64,000 nt of DNA from Amorphophallus konjac (Eukaryota; Streptophyta; Magnoliopsida; Alismatales; Araceae). The stretch is taken from assembly GCA_022559845.1 (NCBI GenBank), contig CM040123.1, positions 294,612,642-294,676,641 of the forward strand, written 5' to 3'. This document shows positions 34,081 to 46,257 of the stretch, in pieces. The notes beneath the pieces were generated by a model. That model did no database searches. It saw nothing but the letters and a program-made list of their open reading frames with translations, and was not told where the DNA came from. A program made the position numbers and the translations under genes. The first letter of the stretch is position 1. The number at the start of each line of letters is the position of its first letter.

Positions 34081-37058
34081 ACATAATATTAGTCTTTTGA
34101 AGGTTAAGTGAAAATGCCAAAATCAAATGACGCCTATACCAATGGGCGTGTATAACGTAAGAGTCGACTTAATGAAAGTCGTTAATTCCAAAAAAAAAAA
34201 TGAATAGTGCCAGTTTTTCAATTAAAGAACTTTGAAAATACTAATTACATGGAAAAATAGAGAAAAATGGAAAATACATACCCATAAAATTTCCCAACAA
34301 GATCACATCAAGAAAAAAAGATAAAAATCCATAAAGATCGTTACACCTTAAATTAACAAATAGGGAAAGGTGAATGACGTCTCCGAGCAAGTCGTCATTT
34401 AATTTTGACGACTGTGTATACAAGCGTCATTTATTGAAATAACGCCCCAACCTGAGACGTCATTTCCAAAAGGGACAGTTGGTGTTTGGTTCGAACAGGG
34501 ATGTTATCTGGGTAAGTTTGGATTAAGGAAAGGGATTCATACATGGATATCTATGATTTTAGTCCTAATCGAACTCCTAGAACCCATCAGGATTCCTTCT
34601 CCTATAAATACCAACCCTTCCATCGAACCCATATTGACACTATTCGCCAAAGATGCCCTACTGCTGCTGCTATTTTCCTACTGCTTCGTGAAGAACATCG
34701 CGGCTCTTCATCGTCTTCTTCCTCTTCCTCCTACGGGTTGTCCGCAACAAGAAGGGACGCAGGAAGCATCTTCTTCTCTGCTTCTTCCTGCCAGCTGGCC
34801 GTTGCTCCTGTTGCTGTTATTCTTCTCGTAAAAACAAAGCATTGAATTTTTGGTTATTTCACCACTGTTCTTCACATTCTAGCCACCAAACTCAGTCAAC
34901 AAGGTAGGTTTTCTCAAGTGTTAAGCAAAATATATGGTTATTAGGCCATCTGCATGCATGTAGGATTGTTAGTGGTGATATTGATATATCAATTTTTCAT
35001 GATTTCTATATTTCTTGAAATGACGCCCCAGCTTAAGGTGTTATTTTGATTTAACGCCCATACGAAAAGTCGTCAATTGACTAGTTGATTAATAATAACG
35101 CATGTTCAAAAAAATCAATAACTATGAACCCTTACATGTTAACTAATGCATGATCATATTAGTGAATTCCTGCTATTTTTTTCTCTATCTGTACATGTCT
35201 CTAGTTTCTTGATTGGAAATACTACAAAGTCCATATGTCTGTGACGGTACAATAAATAACGACCATGTCTAGGTCGTCAGTTGAATAAACGCCCCTGTAC
35301 GCAGGCGTCAATTAGTGATAAATCAAGAATTCCTGAAAATATTTATAATTTCCTGGATATTGAAATAATGACATGCATCCTACCATCTTTTTGATATATG
35401 ACGCCCCTAACTAGGGCGTTGTTTATGAAATTGAAGCCTTAATGTAAGACGTCATTTATATAATATCTGAGATTTTAGAATGTTTATAGATTTTAATATT
35501 AACAAGACCTGGATATAACGACTGCGTGAATAGTCATCATTTACTGAACTGACGACCCTGACAAGGGCGCCAATTCATGAAATGAAGACTTAAGCCCAGA
35601 CGCCAATTGACTGATTTCTTGATTTCGTGGTTTTTTTGTAACCCTTGACAATGAGTTATGTATTAGGCACTATATTCCATTCCGTGAATATAGTCCCATG
35701 TTTTACGTTGTTTTATCGATTTCCCTATTTTTTGGTGATAGATGAACCCTTCGCGGGACATTCCGTCCCTTCGGATCGGTGACTTTATCATAGAGACCTC
35801 CGTAAGGCTCCGCTAGCCTTGGATTCCTTCAAGGCAACCGAGTAGGTTGTACCATTAAAAATCCATGACACTACTTGATTGCCATGTCACTCTAAAGAAA
35901 CATAGTATGTTGCCCCTCATGACGTCCTATGTAGATGCCATGAGAATATCCTAAATTAATGGAATGGGCAATCCATACCATTCAGATCCTTTAAGAATTG
36001 TTGCCGTACTTGTGGACACCAATTCTATCCACCTTATCATGTACAAGAACGAGCGACCATTTCTATATGAGCGTTTATTCTTAACATCATGGCACCTATC
36101 TAGGGAGCCTTTTCCACCTAGTTTTATCGTTAATCATGGTTACACCGTTATTACCATCCTTACGTATCATGAGCAATCCTTGAAATCCTAATCTCTATGG
36201 TCTAACTTAAAAGTTCCTACAAGCTTGAATCCTTTTGAATTCTATATTGGCTATAACTATAGTGGATGTCGAAATACATGATCAATGCCTGCGCATATAA
36301 GTGCCCGATCTGGTCCTGGGAGGAGCACCCGAAAGTACTAGTGCCCATGGGAGTTGTAATGATCACGGTGTGACATTGCACCGAAGTGCTTGTTATTCTC
36401 GTTGACATTTCACAATCTCATACTTGACTCGACTTGACATGACATGACTTGCGTGACCCAGAAAGGGTATTTATATGCTTGCTTGAAACGTGATAGCCAA
36501 TTCTCGACATGACATGATGAATATACTTACTTGAATATCTTGATATTTATTGATATGAGTTCTTGAAAGACATACTAGTTCACTCAATTATCTCTTGTTA
36601 TAAACTCTCTCCTGTCGTTTTACGCAAACATGCATAGCTATATTGCATTCATGTAATGTACTTAAAGCAAGCTAGCACTTGAGATATAATTCCTTCTGAG
36701 CGTTCGCTCATCCAGTGTTTTCCCCTATTTTTCAGGTAAGTCCGATGACGAGACTCAATCGGATGGGGAAGGTCAAGAGTGAAGAGATTAGAGCTACTCC
36801 ATCTATCCAAGCGTCTACTAGTCTTATCTTTTCATATTTTTGAGTCAATCGTTGTACTTTTCCCTTTATTGAGTCTTATCACTTTCATTAAGTAGATTGT
36901 AATAGAAGTACTTTTGAGGTTGTGATTGAATAAATGATTAGGTTATCTTTACTTTTGCGCACTCTATCTTTGTGTTGAATACGATAACGCTCTGATTGAC
37001 ATGATCGATATAAACTCGTCACGCGTCTCCGAGATCCTTCCGCGCTCGGGACGTGACA
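34081..37058 (+). repeat. Left LTR of element B, second part
   Basis: Matches 42215-45769 except that it lacks the 583-bp duplication of the right LTR. A promoter-like CTCCTATAAATACC lies near 34610. Many ACGCC/GGCGT paired motifs occur between 34120 and 35610. It ends GGGACGTGACA at 37058. The ORF at 34543-34845 spans the presumed transcription start and has no known relatives that I recognise. Confidence 0.92.
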
Positions 37059-37064
37059 GTTTTA

Positions 37065-37076
37065 TGATATCAAAGC
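37065..37076 (+). promoter_or_regulatory. Primer binding site of element B (degenerate)
   Basis: TGATATCAAAGC lies seven bases into the internal region. It equals the methionine-tRNA primer site TGGTATCAGAGC with two G-to-A changes, consistent with decay. Confidence 0.75.
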
Positions 37077-37229
37077 CTAGGATATTCAATTCCTAGGAAA
37101 CCCAAGTCCAAGGATAGGTTTAAACCTTTACCCGGTGAGATTGGGTAGAACCGAGGGTTGAGTTAACTCAGAAAACTAAAAGCTTTTGACATAATCACAT
37201 ATTAATATAGTTATTGTAATTGTAGGACC

Positions 37230-38615
37230 ATGGCCGCAGAACGTGCTCAGTGGCGCGACATGCAAAGGACCGTCCAAGGTCTTACTCAAGAACTTCAACA
37301 GGTAGTACAAGGAGGTGCACACCGTGGAGCGAGAAACCTCCACCAAAGCTTCAGAAACATGAACCCTCCTAAGTTCATGGGATCCACTGATCCGGATGAC
37401 GCCGAGCATTGGATCAGAGAGACTGAACGTATCTTTAGAGTTATGCAATGTACGGACCAAGAGAAGGTCCTGTTAGCAACATTTCAACTGGAGAGAGACG
37501 CCCGATGCTGGTGGTAGGCGGTAGAAGCTACTTTAGAGCATGACCAAGTTACATGGGAGGAATTTGTTGAACATTTTAACAATAAGTACATCTCGGATCG
37601 AGTCCAGGAGAAAAAGGCCACTGAATTCGCCACACTTTAGCAACGATCATTATCGGTGGCTGAGTATGAGACACAATTCTCGAGGTTATCCTGGTACGCT
37701 AAGCATTTAGTCAGTACCAAGAAAATGAAAGCTAGATGGTTTCTAAATGGGCTCAGGCCCCAGTTTATCACACAACTGGCCTCGATGGACATACAAGTCT
37801 ATTCGGAGATGGTATGACGAGCCCAGCTACTGGAGGATGCCACGGAACTATCTGATAGGATCCGTAGAAGAGACAAGAAGGATCATGTTACTAGCTCTGG
37901 CACTTTCAAACCCAATTTCAACAAGAAAAGGCCAAGTAATGGAGGAGAGTCTTCTCAGGAGAAGAAAGTCAAAAAGATTAACAAGCCGTTCTCCATCACC
38001 ACCACACCTTCTAAAGTGGTGTGTAAACACTGTGACAAGGCCGGACATAAGGCCGAAGAATGTTGGAGGAAACTTGGAGCGTGTCTCCATTGTGGGAGCC
38101 GTGATCATCGGATTCCCGACTGTCCTCTACTCAATGATCAAGCCGGTGACGGAAAGCGCCCGGTGACAAAGAATGCACGTCTCCAAGCTATTAAGGAGAC
38201 AGAACAAGATGAAGGCGGACTAGTGGAAGGTACATTGAAAGTTTGTTCTAAATTTGCATATGTCTTATTTGATACTGGTGCCTCGCATTCTTTTATTTCT
38301 AAGAAGTTTGCTAATCCATTACCCATGGAACCGGAATGGATGAAATTAGTTCTTTCAACTCCTCTCGGAAGCGAAGTTGACCTTACTCACCATTATCAAA
38401 ACTGTGAAGTCTTGGTAAAGGGAAGAAATCTTCCTATCGACCTCATATGTTTAGACCTAAAGGAATATGATGTCATATTGGGAGCGGATTGGTTATCCAA
38501 GTATCAGGCAACTGTGGATTGCCGTAATAGCAAAGTTACTTTCAAAGATTTTTCGGAACGGGTCTATACTAGCCCTAAGAGTCGGAGCAAGTCATCTCTT
38601 ATTTCGGCTCTCTGA
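37230..38615 (+). pseudogene. Element B gag-protease (broken)
   Basis: Gag starts at the ATG at 37230 (MAAERAQWRDMQRTVQG). The capsid block reads NPPKFMGSTDPDDAEHWI, LERDARCWW, WEEFVEHFNNKYI and WFLNGLRPQFITQLA. Zinc knuckles CKHCDKAGHKAEEC and CLHCGSRDHRIPDC lie near 38020-38115. The protease follows in the same frame (38016-38615) with YVLFDTGASHSFIS (catalytic DTG intact) and YDVILGADWLSKY. Premature stops occur at about 37516, 37639 and 37818 (one CGA to TGA). Gag packages RNA and the protease matures it; the stops prevent a full product. Confidence 0.92.
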
Positions 38616-38725
38616 GCTAGCAAGCTAATAAGGAAAGGATGTGTATCCTTCCTTACATTTGTCACTATTAAGGAGACTAAGGAGACTAAGATAGAAGACA
38701 TCCCGGTTGTGCAAGAATTTCGGAC

Positions 38726-40093
38726 GTGTTTGCAGAAGATTTGCCTGGATTACCTCCACAAAGAGAAGTGGCCTTCACCATCGACTTCGTCCCTGGTGCT
38801 GGTCCAGTTTTTAAGGCACCATATAGGATGTCCCCCGCCGAACTCAAGGAGTTAAAGGAACAATTGATGGAACTTCTAAAAAAGGGATTTATTAGACCAA
38901 GCACTTCCCCGTGGGGAGTACCTGTGCTGTTTGTAAAGAAGAAAGATGGATCCATGAGGTTATGCATCGACTATCGACAGTTGAATCATCTCACTATCAA
39001 GAACAAGTATCCACTGCCGAGAATCGATGAACTATTTGATCAAATATCTGGGTCCAAGTATTTCTCAAAAATTGATCTCCGGTCGGGATATCACCAACTA
39101 AGGATCAAGGATGAGGACTTTCATAAGACCGCGTTCAGGAGCAGGTATGGGCACTATGAATTTGTTGTTATGTCTTTTGGACTAACAAATGCCCCTGCAG
39201 CCTTTATGCAGTTGATGAATAGTATATTCATGCCTCATCTAGATCAATTCGTAGTGGTTTTCATTGATGATATATTGATTTATTTTAAGACCAAGGAAGA
39301 GCATGAGGAGTATTTAAGGATTGCATTACAAATATTGAGGACGAATCAGCTATATGCAAAGCTCAGTAAATGTGAATTTTGGCTAAAAGAAGTATCTTTC
39401 TTGGGACATGTTATTTCAAAGGACGGACTATCTGTAGATCCATCAAAGGTCGAAGCTATAAGGAATTGGGAAAGACCAACCAACGCTAGCGAGATCCGTA
39501 GTTTCTTGGGTCTTGCGAGCTATTATAGATGATTCATCAAGGATTTCTCCAAGATCGCCGTACCACTCATGAGGCTAACTCGCAAGGAGATCCGTTATGA
39601 ATGGAGCGAGGAATGTGAAAGAAGCTTTCAAGCTCTCAAGGACCACCTAACTACTGCCCCGGTCTTATCTTTATCAATTGAAGGAGAAAAGTTTGAGGTA
39701 TATACCGATGCATCTGGCATTGGCCTCGGATGTGTCTTGATGCAACAAGGAAGAGTTATAGCTTACTCTTCTCGCCAATTGAAGAGGCACGAGGAGAACT
39801 ACCCAGTCCATGACTTAGAATTGGCTGCGGTAGTGTTTGCACTGAAGATATGGAGACATTACCTATACGGAGTGTAGTTTACTGTATACTCTGACCATAA
39901 AAATCTTAAGTATCTCTTCTCTCAGAAGGAATTGAATATAAGGCAAAGACGTTGGCTAGAATATCTCAAGGACTTCGACTTCACTATACAATATCATCCT
40001 GAAAAGGGTAATCCTGTAGCTGATGCCCTAAGTCGAAAGCCGATAGCACTATTAGCCAATTGTATGATTCGGGAGTGGAAGTTGCTAGAATAA
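38726..40093 (+). pseudogene. Element B reverse transcriptase and RNase H (two stops)
   Basis: RT runs from [19 protein letters not shown] through [41 protein letters not shown] and the catalytic [11 protein letters not shown] (about 39255-39285) to [21 protein letters not shown] at about 39530 replaces the second Arg of the YYRRFI motif. RNase H from 39569 has [36 protein letters not shown] and, after a TAG at about 39876 in the [12 protein letters not shown] block, [16 protein letters not shown] and ADALSRK. Catalytic residues are kept. Without the two stops the frame would be continuous. Confidence 0.94.
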
Positions 40094-40114
40094 TTCTCTA
40101 GACTTGATATAAGC

Positions 40115-41587
40115 ATGGACAAGGAGAGCAGGTGTGTTACACTATCACATATGAGTATGCAGCCAGATCTACTCTCAGAAATACAAGGACTTCAAGATAA
40201 CGACCCAATATTAGTGGAAGTCAAGTGCAAGATAGAAGAGCTGTCTGACTTCAAGATAACGTCAGATGGAAGATTATTATTCAGAGATAGAACTTATATA
40301 CCAGATTGTCCAGGACTGAAGAAGAAAATATTAGATGAAGCTCACAGATCAAGGTACACGATTCATCCAGGATCTACCAAAATGTACCAAGATTTGAAAA
40401 TGACCTTTTGGTGGCCCAATATGAAAAGAGAAGTAGCAGACTTTGTGTCTCGCTGTCTCACGTGCCAACAAGTCAAGGCAGAACACCAAAAGCCTGCCGG
40501 TAAGCTACATCCTCTAGATATTCCCAAATGGAAGTGGGGGGATATCGGTATGGACTTCATTATGGGTCTGTCTAAATCAAAAGGAGGATATGATGGAATA
40601 TGGGTTATCATCGACCGATTGACCAAATCGGCACACTTCTTGCCAATCAAGAATCGATGGTCAGTTGATGTTCTTGCTGCTTTATACATCAAGGAGATAG
40701 TCAGATTACATGCCGTTCCAGTCTCAATCGTATCTGACCGAGACCCACGATTTACTTCTCATTTTTGGAAGGGTCTACAACATTCGCTGGGAAGGAGACT
40801 TAATTTTATTACTGCTTTTCATCCTCAGATGGATGGTCAGACCGAAAGAACGAATCAGGTGGTAGAAGATATGCTCAGGGCTTGCATCATTGATTTTGGT
40901 GGAAGCTGACATGATCACTTGTCTTTGGTCGAGTTTGCATACAATAATAGTTACCAGGTAAGTATACAGATGGCACCTTTCGAAGCCTTATACGGAAGGA
41001 GTTACCGATCACCCTTGTGTTGGGATGAAGTTGGCGAGAAACAACTATTAGGTCCAGACATGGTAAGGGATACCACTGAAAAGATTCAGTTGATTAGAGA
41101 AAGACTTCAAGTTGCTCAGTCTAGACAGAAGGCTTATGCTGACACAAGAAGAAGAGATCTCGAATTCCAAGTCGGAGATCACGTATTTCTCAAGATATCA
41201 CCTGGACGTGGAATAAGGAGATTTGGTGTTAAGGGCAAGCTTACACTAAGGTTTATCGGACCTTTTGAGATACTAGAAAGAGTTGGCGAGGTTACTTACT
41301 GTGTCGCTTTACCTCCTCAATTGTCCAAAGTTCATAATGTATTCCACGTATCCATGTTGAAGAAGTATGTGCACGATCCGGCACATATCATCGATCATGG
41401 AGACCTGGTGATTCAAAGGGATCTCACTTATGAACAAAAGCCCATGAAGATCCTCGATCGCGAAGTACGAACATTAAGGAGCAAAGTTATTCCCATGGTC
41501 AAGGTGCAATGGAGTGAAAGCTCAGAACACGAAGCCACATGGGAGACCGAGGAGTCTATGAGGAAACGATTCCCAGAATTATTCTAA
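40115..41587 (+). pseudogene. Element B integrase with C-terminal chromodomain-like tail (one stop)
   Basis: The zinc-binding region (HRSRYTIHPGSTKMYQ, CLTCQQVKAEH) is followed by the core with WVIIDRLTKSAHF (Asp), VSIVSDRDPRFTSHFW (Asp) and ERTNQVVEDML (Glu). A TGA at about 40907-40909 replaces the Trp codon expected before HDHLSLVEFAYNNSYQ. The C-terminal part runs to the stop at 41585-41587 with VFLKISPGRGIRRFG, VFHVSMLKKYVHD and the EHEATWETEESMRKRFPELF tail, the Tekay/Del chromodomain-type end thought to steer integration to chromatin. Only one stop breaks it, so it is among the best preserved coding regions here. Confidence 0.93.
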
Positions 41588-41663
41588 AAAGGTATGTACT
41601 CTACACTCTCCACGCCTATATACGATTGAATTTGGGGACCAAATTCTTTTAAGTGGGGGATGG
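41588..41663 (+). promoter_or_regulatory. Element B 3' untranslated end with polypurine tract
   Basis: The tract AAGTGGGGGA at 41651-41660 lies three bases before the right LTR start TGTAGCAACC at 41664. Confidence 0.75.
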
Positions 41664-44600
41664 TGTAGCAACCCTGCTAAATTAAAGGACTAGAAAGTCT
41701 AAATAAATTAAAAACAATAATTAAACAAGGCCCAGACCTTGTACATGACCCTCTTACGTCCTAAAAAGTCTGACAAAAGAACTCATGGACACTACTATTG
41801 TATTATAATAAATTTAAGAATGACATGTTATTTTTAGGTAAGCATTTAATGCACAACGTAATTTTAATTGAATTAAGAATCATTAAATCTCGAAGAAAAT
41901 ATCAATTTATATTTTATTACTAATTTAGAAATTTTAATATTACACATTTATTACATTATAATCTTATTAGAAGGGAGAAGGATATATATATATAAGATTT
42001 AATTACATTAAAGATATGTAAAAGATAAAAGAATGAGCATATATGCAATTTCGGTTCTTTCAAGGGCATTGAGAAAAGGCCAAAAACTCAATTGACGCCT
42101 CTTGGTACAGGCGTATCCAACGTGAAAGATGACTTAATGCAAGTCGTTATTTACAAATTAGCAAAAGTCAAATAAAGTATATAGTTAAAGAGTTATAGAG
42201 ATAATAGGGATATATACATAATATTAATCTTTTGAAGGTTAAGTGAAAATGCGAAAATCAAATGACGTCTATACCAATGGGCGTGTATAACGTAAGAGAC
42301 GACTTAACGAGAGTCGTTAATTCCAAAAAAAAATGAATAGTGCCAGTTTTTCAATTAAAGAATTAAAAAAAACTAATTACATGAAAAATAGAGAAAAATG
42401 AAAAATACATACCCATAAAATTTCCCAATAAAATCACATCAAGAAAAAAACATAAAAATCCAGAAAGATCGTTACACCTTAAATTAACAAATAGGGAAAG
42501 GTGAATGACACCTCCGAGCAAATCGTCATTTAATTTTAACGACTGTGTATACAAGCGTCATTTATTGAAATAACGCCCCAACCTGAGACGTCATTTTCAA
42601 AAGGGACAGTTGGTGTTTGGTTCGAACAGGGATGTTATCTGGGTAAGTTTGGACTAAGAAAAGGGATCCATACATGGATATCTGTGATTTTAGTCCTAAT
42701 CGAACTCCTAGAACCCATCAGGATTTCTTCTCCTATAAATACCAACCCTTCCATCGAACCCATATTGACACTATTCGCCAAAGACGCCCTACTGCTGCTG
42801 CTATTTTCCTACTGCTTCGTGAAGAACATCGCGATTCTTCATCGTCTTCTTCCTCTTCCTCCTACGGGTTGTCCGCAACAAGAAGGGACGCAGGAAGCAT
42901 CTTCTTCTCTGCTTCTTCCTCCCTGATGGCCATTGCTGCTGTTGATGTTATTCTTCTTGCAGAAACAAAGCATCGGATTTTTGGTTATTTCACCACCGTT
43001 CTTCACGTTCTAGCCACCAAACTCAATCAACAAGGTAGGTTTTCTAAAGTGTTAAGCAAAATATATGGTTATTAGGCCATCTGCATGCATGTAGGATTGT
43101 TAGTGGTGATATTGATATATTAGTTTTTCATGATTCTGTATTTCTTGAAATGACGCCCCAGGTTAAGGCGTTATTTTGATTTAACGCTCATATGAAAAGT
43201 CGTCAATTGACTAGTTGATTAATAATAACGCATGTTCAAAAAATTCAATAACTATGAACCCTTACATGTTAACTAATGCATGATCATATTAGTGAATTCC
43301 TGTGATTTTTTATCTATCTGTACATGTCTCTAGTTTCTTGATTGGAAATACTACAAAGTCCATATGTCTGTGACGGTACAATAAATAACGACCATGTCTA
43401 GGTCGTCAATTGAATAAACGCCCCTGTACGCAAGCGTCAATTAGTGATAAATCAAGAATTCCTGAAAATGTTTATAATTTTTGGGATATTGAAATAACGA
43501 CATGCATGATGGCCATTGCTGCTGTTGATGTTATTCTTCTTGCAGAAACAAAGCATCGGATTTTTGGTTATTTCACCACCGTTCTTCACGTTCTAGCCAC
43601 CAAACTCAATCAACAAGGTAGGTTTTCTAAAGTGTTAAGCAAAATATATGGTTATTAGGCCATCTGCATGCATGTAGGATTGTTAGTGGTGATATTGATA
43701 TATTAGTTTTTCATGATTCTGTATTTCTTGAAATGACGCCCCAGGTTAAGGCGTTATTTTGATTTAACGCTCATATGAAAAGTCATCAATTGACTAGTTG
43801 ATTAATAATAACGCATGTTCAAAAAATTCAATAACTATGAACCCTTACGTGTTAACTAATGCATGATCATATTAGTGAATTCCTGTGATTTTTTATCTAT
43901 CTGTACATGTCTCTAGTTTCTTGATTGGAAATACTACAAAGTCCATATGTCTGTGACGGTACAATAAATAACGACCATGTCTAGGTCGTCAATTGAATAA
44001 ACGCCCCTGTACGCAGGCGTCAATTAGTGATAAATCAAGAATTCCTGAAAATGTTTATAATTTTTGGGATATTGAAATAACGACATGCATCCTACCATCT
44101 TTTTGATATATGACGCCCCTGACTGGGGCGTTGTTTACGAAATTGAAGCCTTAATGTAAGACGTCATTTATATAATATCTGAGATTTTAGAATGTTTATA
44201 GATTTTAATATTAACAAGACATGGATATAACGACTGCGTGAACAATCGTCATTTACTGAACTGACGACCCTGACAAGGGCGCCAATTCATGAAATGAAGA
44301 CTAAAGCCCAGACGCCAATTGACTGATTTCCTGATTTCGTGGTTTTTTTGTAACCCTTGACAGTGAGTTATGTATTAGGCACTATATTCCATTCTATGAA
44401 TATAGTCCCATGTTTTACGTTGTTTTATCGATTTCCTTATTTCTCGGTGATAGATGAACCCTCCGCGGGACATTCCGTCCTTTCGGATTGGTGACTTTAT
44501 CATCGAGACCTCCGTAAGACTCCGTTAGCCTTGGATTCCCTTAAGGCAGCCGAGCAGGTTGTACCATTAAAAACCCATGACACTACTTGATTGCCATGTC

Positions 44601-45769
44601 ACTCTAAAGAAACATAGTATACTGCCCCTCATGACGTCCTATGTAGATGTCATGAGAATATCCTAAATTAATGGAATGGGCAATCCATACCATTCAGATC
44701 CTTTAAGAATTGTTGCCGTACTTGTGGACACCAATTCTATCCACCTTATCATGTACAAGAACGAGCGACCATTTCTATATGAGCGCTTATTCTTAACATC
44801 ATGGCACCTATCTAGGGAGCCATTTCCACCTAGTTTTATCGTTAATCGTGGTTACACCGTTATTATCATCCTTAAGTATCATGAGCAATCATTGAAATCC
44901 TAATCTCTATGGTCTACCTTAAAAGTTCCTAAAAGTTTGAATCCTTTGGAATTCTATATTGGCTATAACTATAGTGGATGTCGAAATACATTATCAATGC
45001 CTGCGCATATAAGGGCCCGATCTGGTCCTGAGAGGAGCACCCGAAAGTACTAGTGCCCATGGGAGTTGTAATGATCACGGTGTGACATTGCACCGAAGTG
45101 CTTGTTATTCTCATTGACATTCCACAGTCTCGTACTTGACTCGACTTGACATGACATGACTTGCGTGACCCAGAAAGGGTATTTATATACTTGCTTGAAA
45201 CGTGATGGCCAATTCTCGACATGACATGATGAATATACTTGCTTGAATATCTTGATATTTATTGATATGAGTTCTTGAAAGACATACTAGTTCACTCAAT
45301 TATCTCTTGTTATAAACTCTCTCCTGTCATTTTATGCGAACATGCATAGCTATATTGCATTCATGTAATCTACTTAAAGCAAGCTAGCACTTGAGATATA
45401 ATTCCTACTGAGCGTTTGCTCATCCAGTGTTTTCCCCTATTTTTTAGGTAAGTCCGATGACGAGACTCAATCGGATGGAGAAGGTCAAGAGTGAAAGATT
45501 AGAGCTACTCCGTCTATCCAAGCGTCTACTAGTCTTATCTTTCTATATTTTTGAGTCAATCGTTGTACTTTTCCCTTTATTGAGTCTTATCACTTTCATT
45601 AAGTGGATTGTAATAGAAGTACTTTTGAGGTTGTGATTGAATAAAATATTGGGTTATCTTTACTTTTGCGCACTCTGTCTTTGTGTTGAATACACTAATG
45701 CTCTGATTGACATGATCGATATAAACTCGTCACGCGTCTCCGAGTTCCTTCCGCGCTCGGGGCGTGACA
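41664..45769 (+). repeat. Right LTR of element B (4106 bp)
   Basis: Starts TGTAGCAACCCTGC and ends GGGGCGTGACA. It holds the uncut target of element C, a CTCCTATAAATACC promoter-like site near 42733, paired ACGCC/GGCGT motifs, and a 583-bp tandem duplication at 42924-44089 not present in the left LTR. Confidence 0.93.
42924..44089 (+). repeat. 583-bp tandem duplication in element B right LTR
   Basis: TGATGGCCATTGCTGCTG begins at 42924 and again at 43507. The second unit ends at the ACGACATGCAT near 44089, where the left LTR (about 35391) and the right LTR both continue CCTACCATC. The two units differ at only a few positions seen by eye. Confidence 0.92.
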
Positions 45770-45774
45770 CCTAC

Positions 45775-46257
45775 GATACTTCATATCGCCCTCGCTCGGC
45801 TATTAAAGGAAGGCTCTCGCAGACTTCATCGCTGAAAGCACGGTCCCGAACGAAGAAGCACTCCCACCTACGACCTAGCCTACCTGGGATCTGTTCGTCG
45901 ACGGATCCTCCAATTCGACAGGAAGCGGCGCCGGTATTCTCCTCAAGTCCCCCAAAGGAGCGGAGCTGCGGTACGCCCTGAAGTTCAACTTCCAGGCGTC
46001 CAACAATGCCTCCGAGTATGAAGCCATTATCTCGGGAGCCAGGATGGCTCGACGACTGGGGGCCGAACGAGTCAGGATCCACACTGACTCCCAATTGGTC
46101 GCTATCCAGGTCAACGGTGAATACGAAGCTTGGGAAGGACAAATGTTCAAATACCTCCAGGCAGTCAAGAGGATGGCCCAACTCTTCGAGAGCTTTGAGG
46201 TAGTCCGAATAGCCCCGGAGGAAAACTCCCCAGCGGACGCCCTCTCTCGACTAGCCT
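45775..46257 (+). pseudogene. Element A second (archaeal-like) RNase H domain
   Basis: Reading resumes after element B with a SYRPRSAIKG-like linker, then FVDGSSNSTGSGAGILL, NNASEYEAIISGARMA, RIHTDSQLVAIQVNGEYE and PADALSRLA. This is the extra RNase H of the Tat lineage, downstream of the usual Ty3 one. D, E and D catalytic positions are visible. A TAG and a frame change near 45880 interrupt the linker. The domain is cut at SRLA by solo LTR D. Confidence 0.92.

Larger units (their letters stand above)
23631..45769 (+). mobile_element. Element B: Ty3/gypsy Tekay/Del-type chromovirus
   Basis: LTRs start TGTAGCAACCC and end GTGACA, at 23631-24180 plus 34081-37058 (left, split by element C) and 41664-45769 (right). 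CCTAC flanks both sides (23626-23630 and 45770-45774). The internal region 37059-41663 holds gag-protease, RT, RNase H and integrase on the plus strand. The integrase C-terminus has the EATWE.EE.MR..FPELF block of Tekay/Del chromoviruses, and LTRs of over 3 kb fit that lineage. Several stops are present. It was inserted between the two RNase H domains of element A. Confidence 0.93.

Noticed and set aside
34543..34845. A 100-codon frame with a Ser run in element B's LTR, repeated at 42674-43075
   Set aside because: It spans the predicted LTR promoter and start site. The frame differs between LTRs and no known domain is seen.
45637..45981. A frame joining element B's LTR end to element A
   Set aside because: It crosses the B/A boundary at 45769 and reads A's RNase H in the wrong frame.
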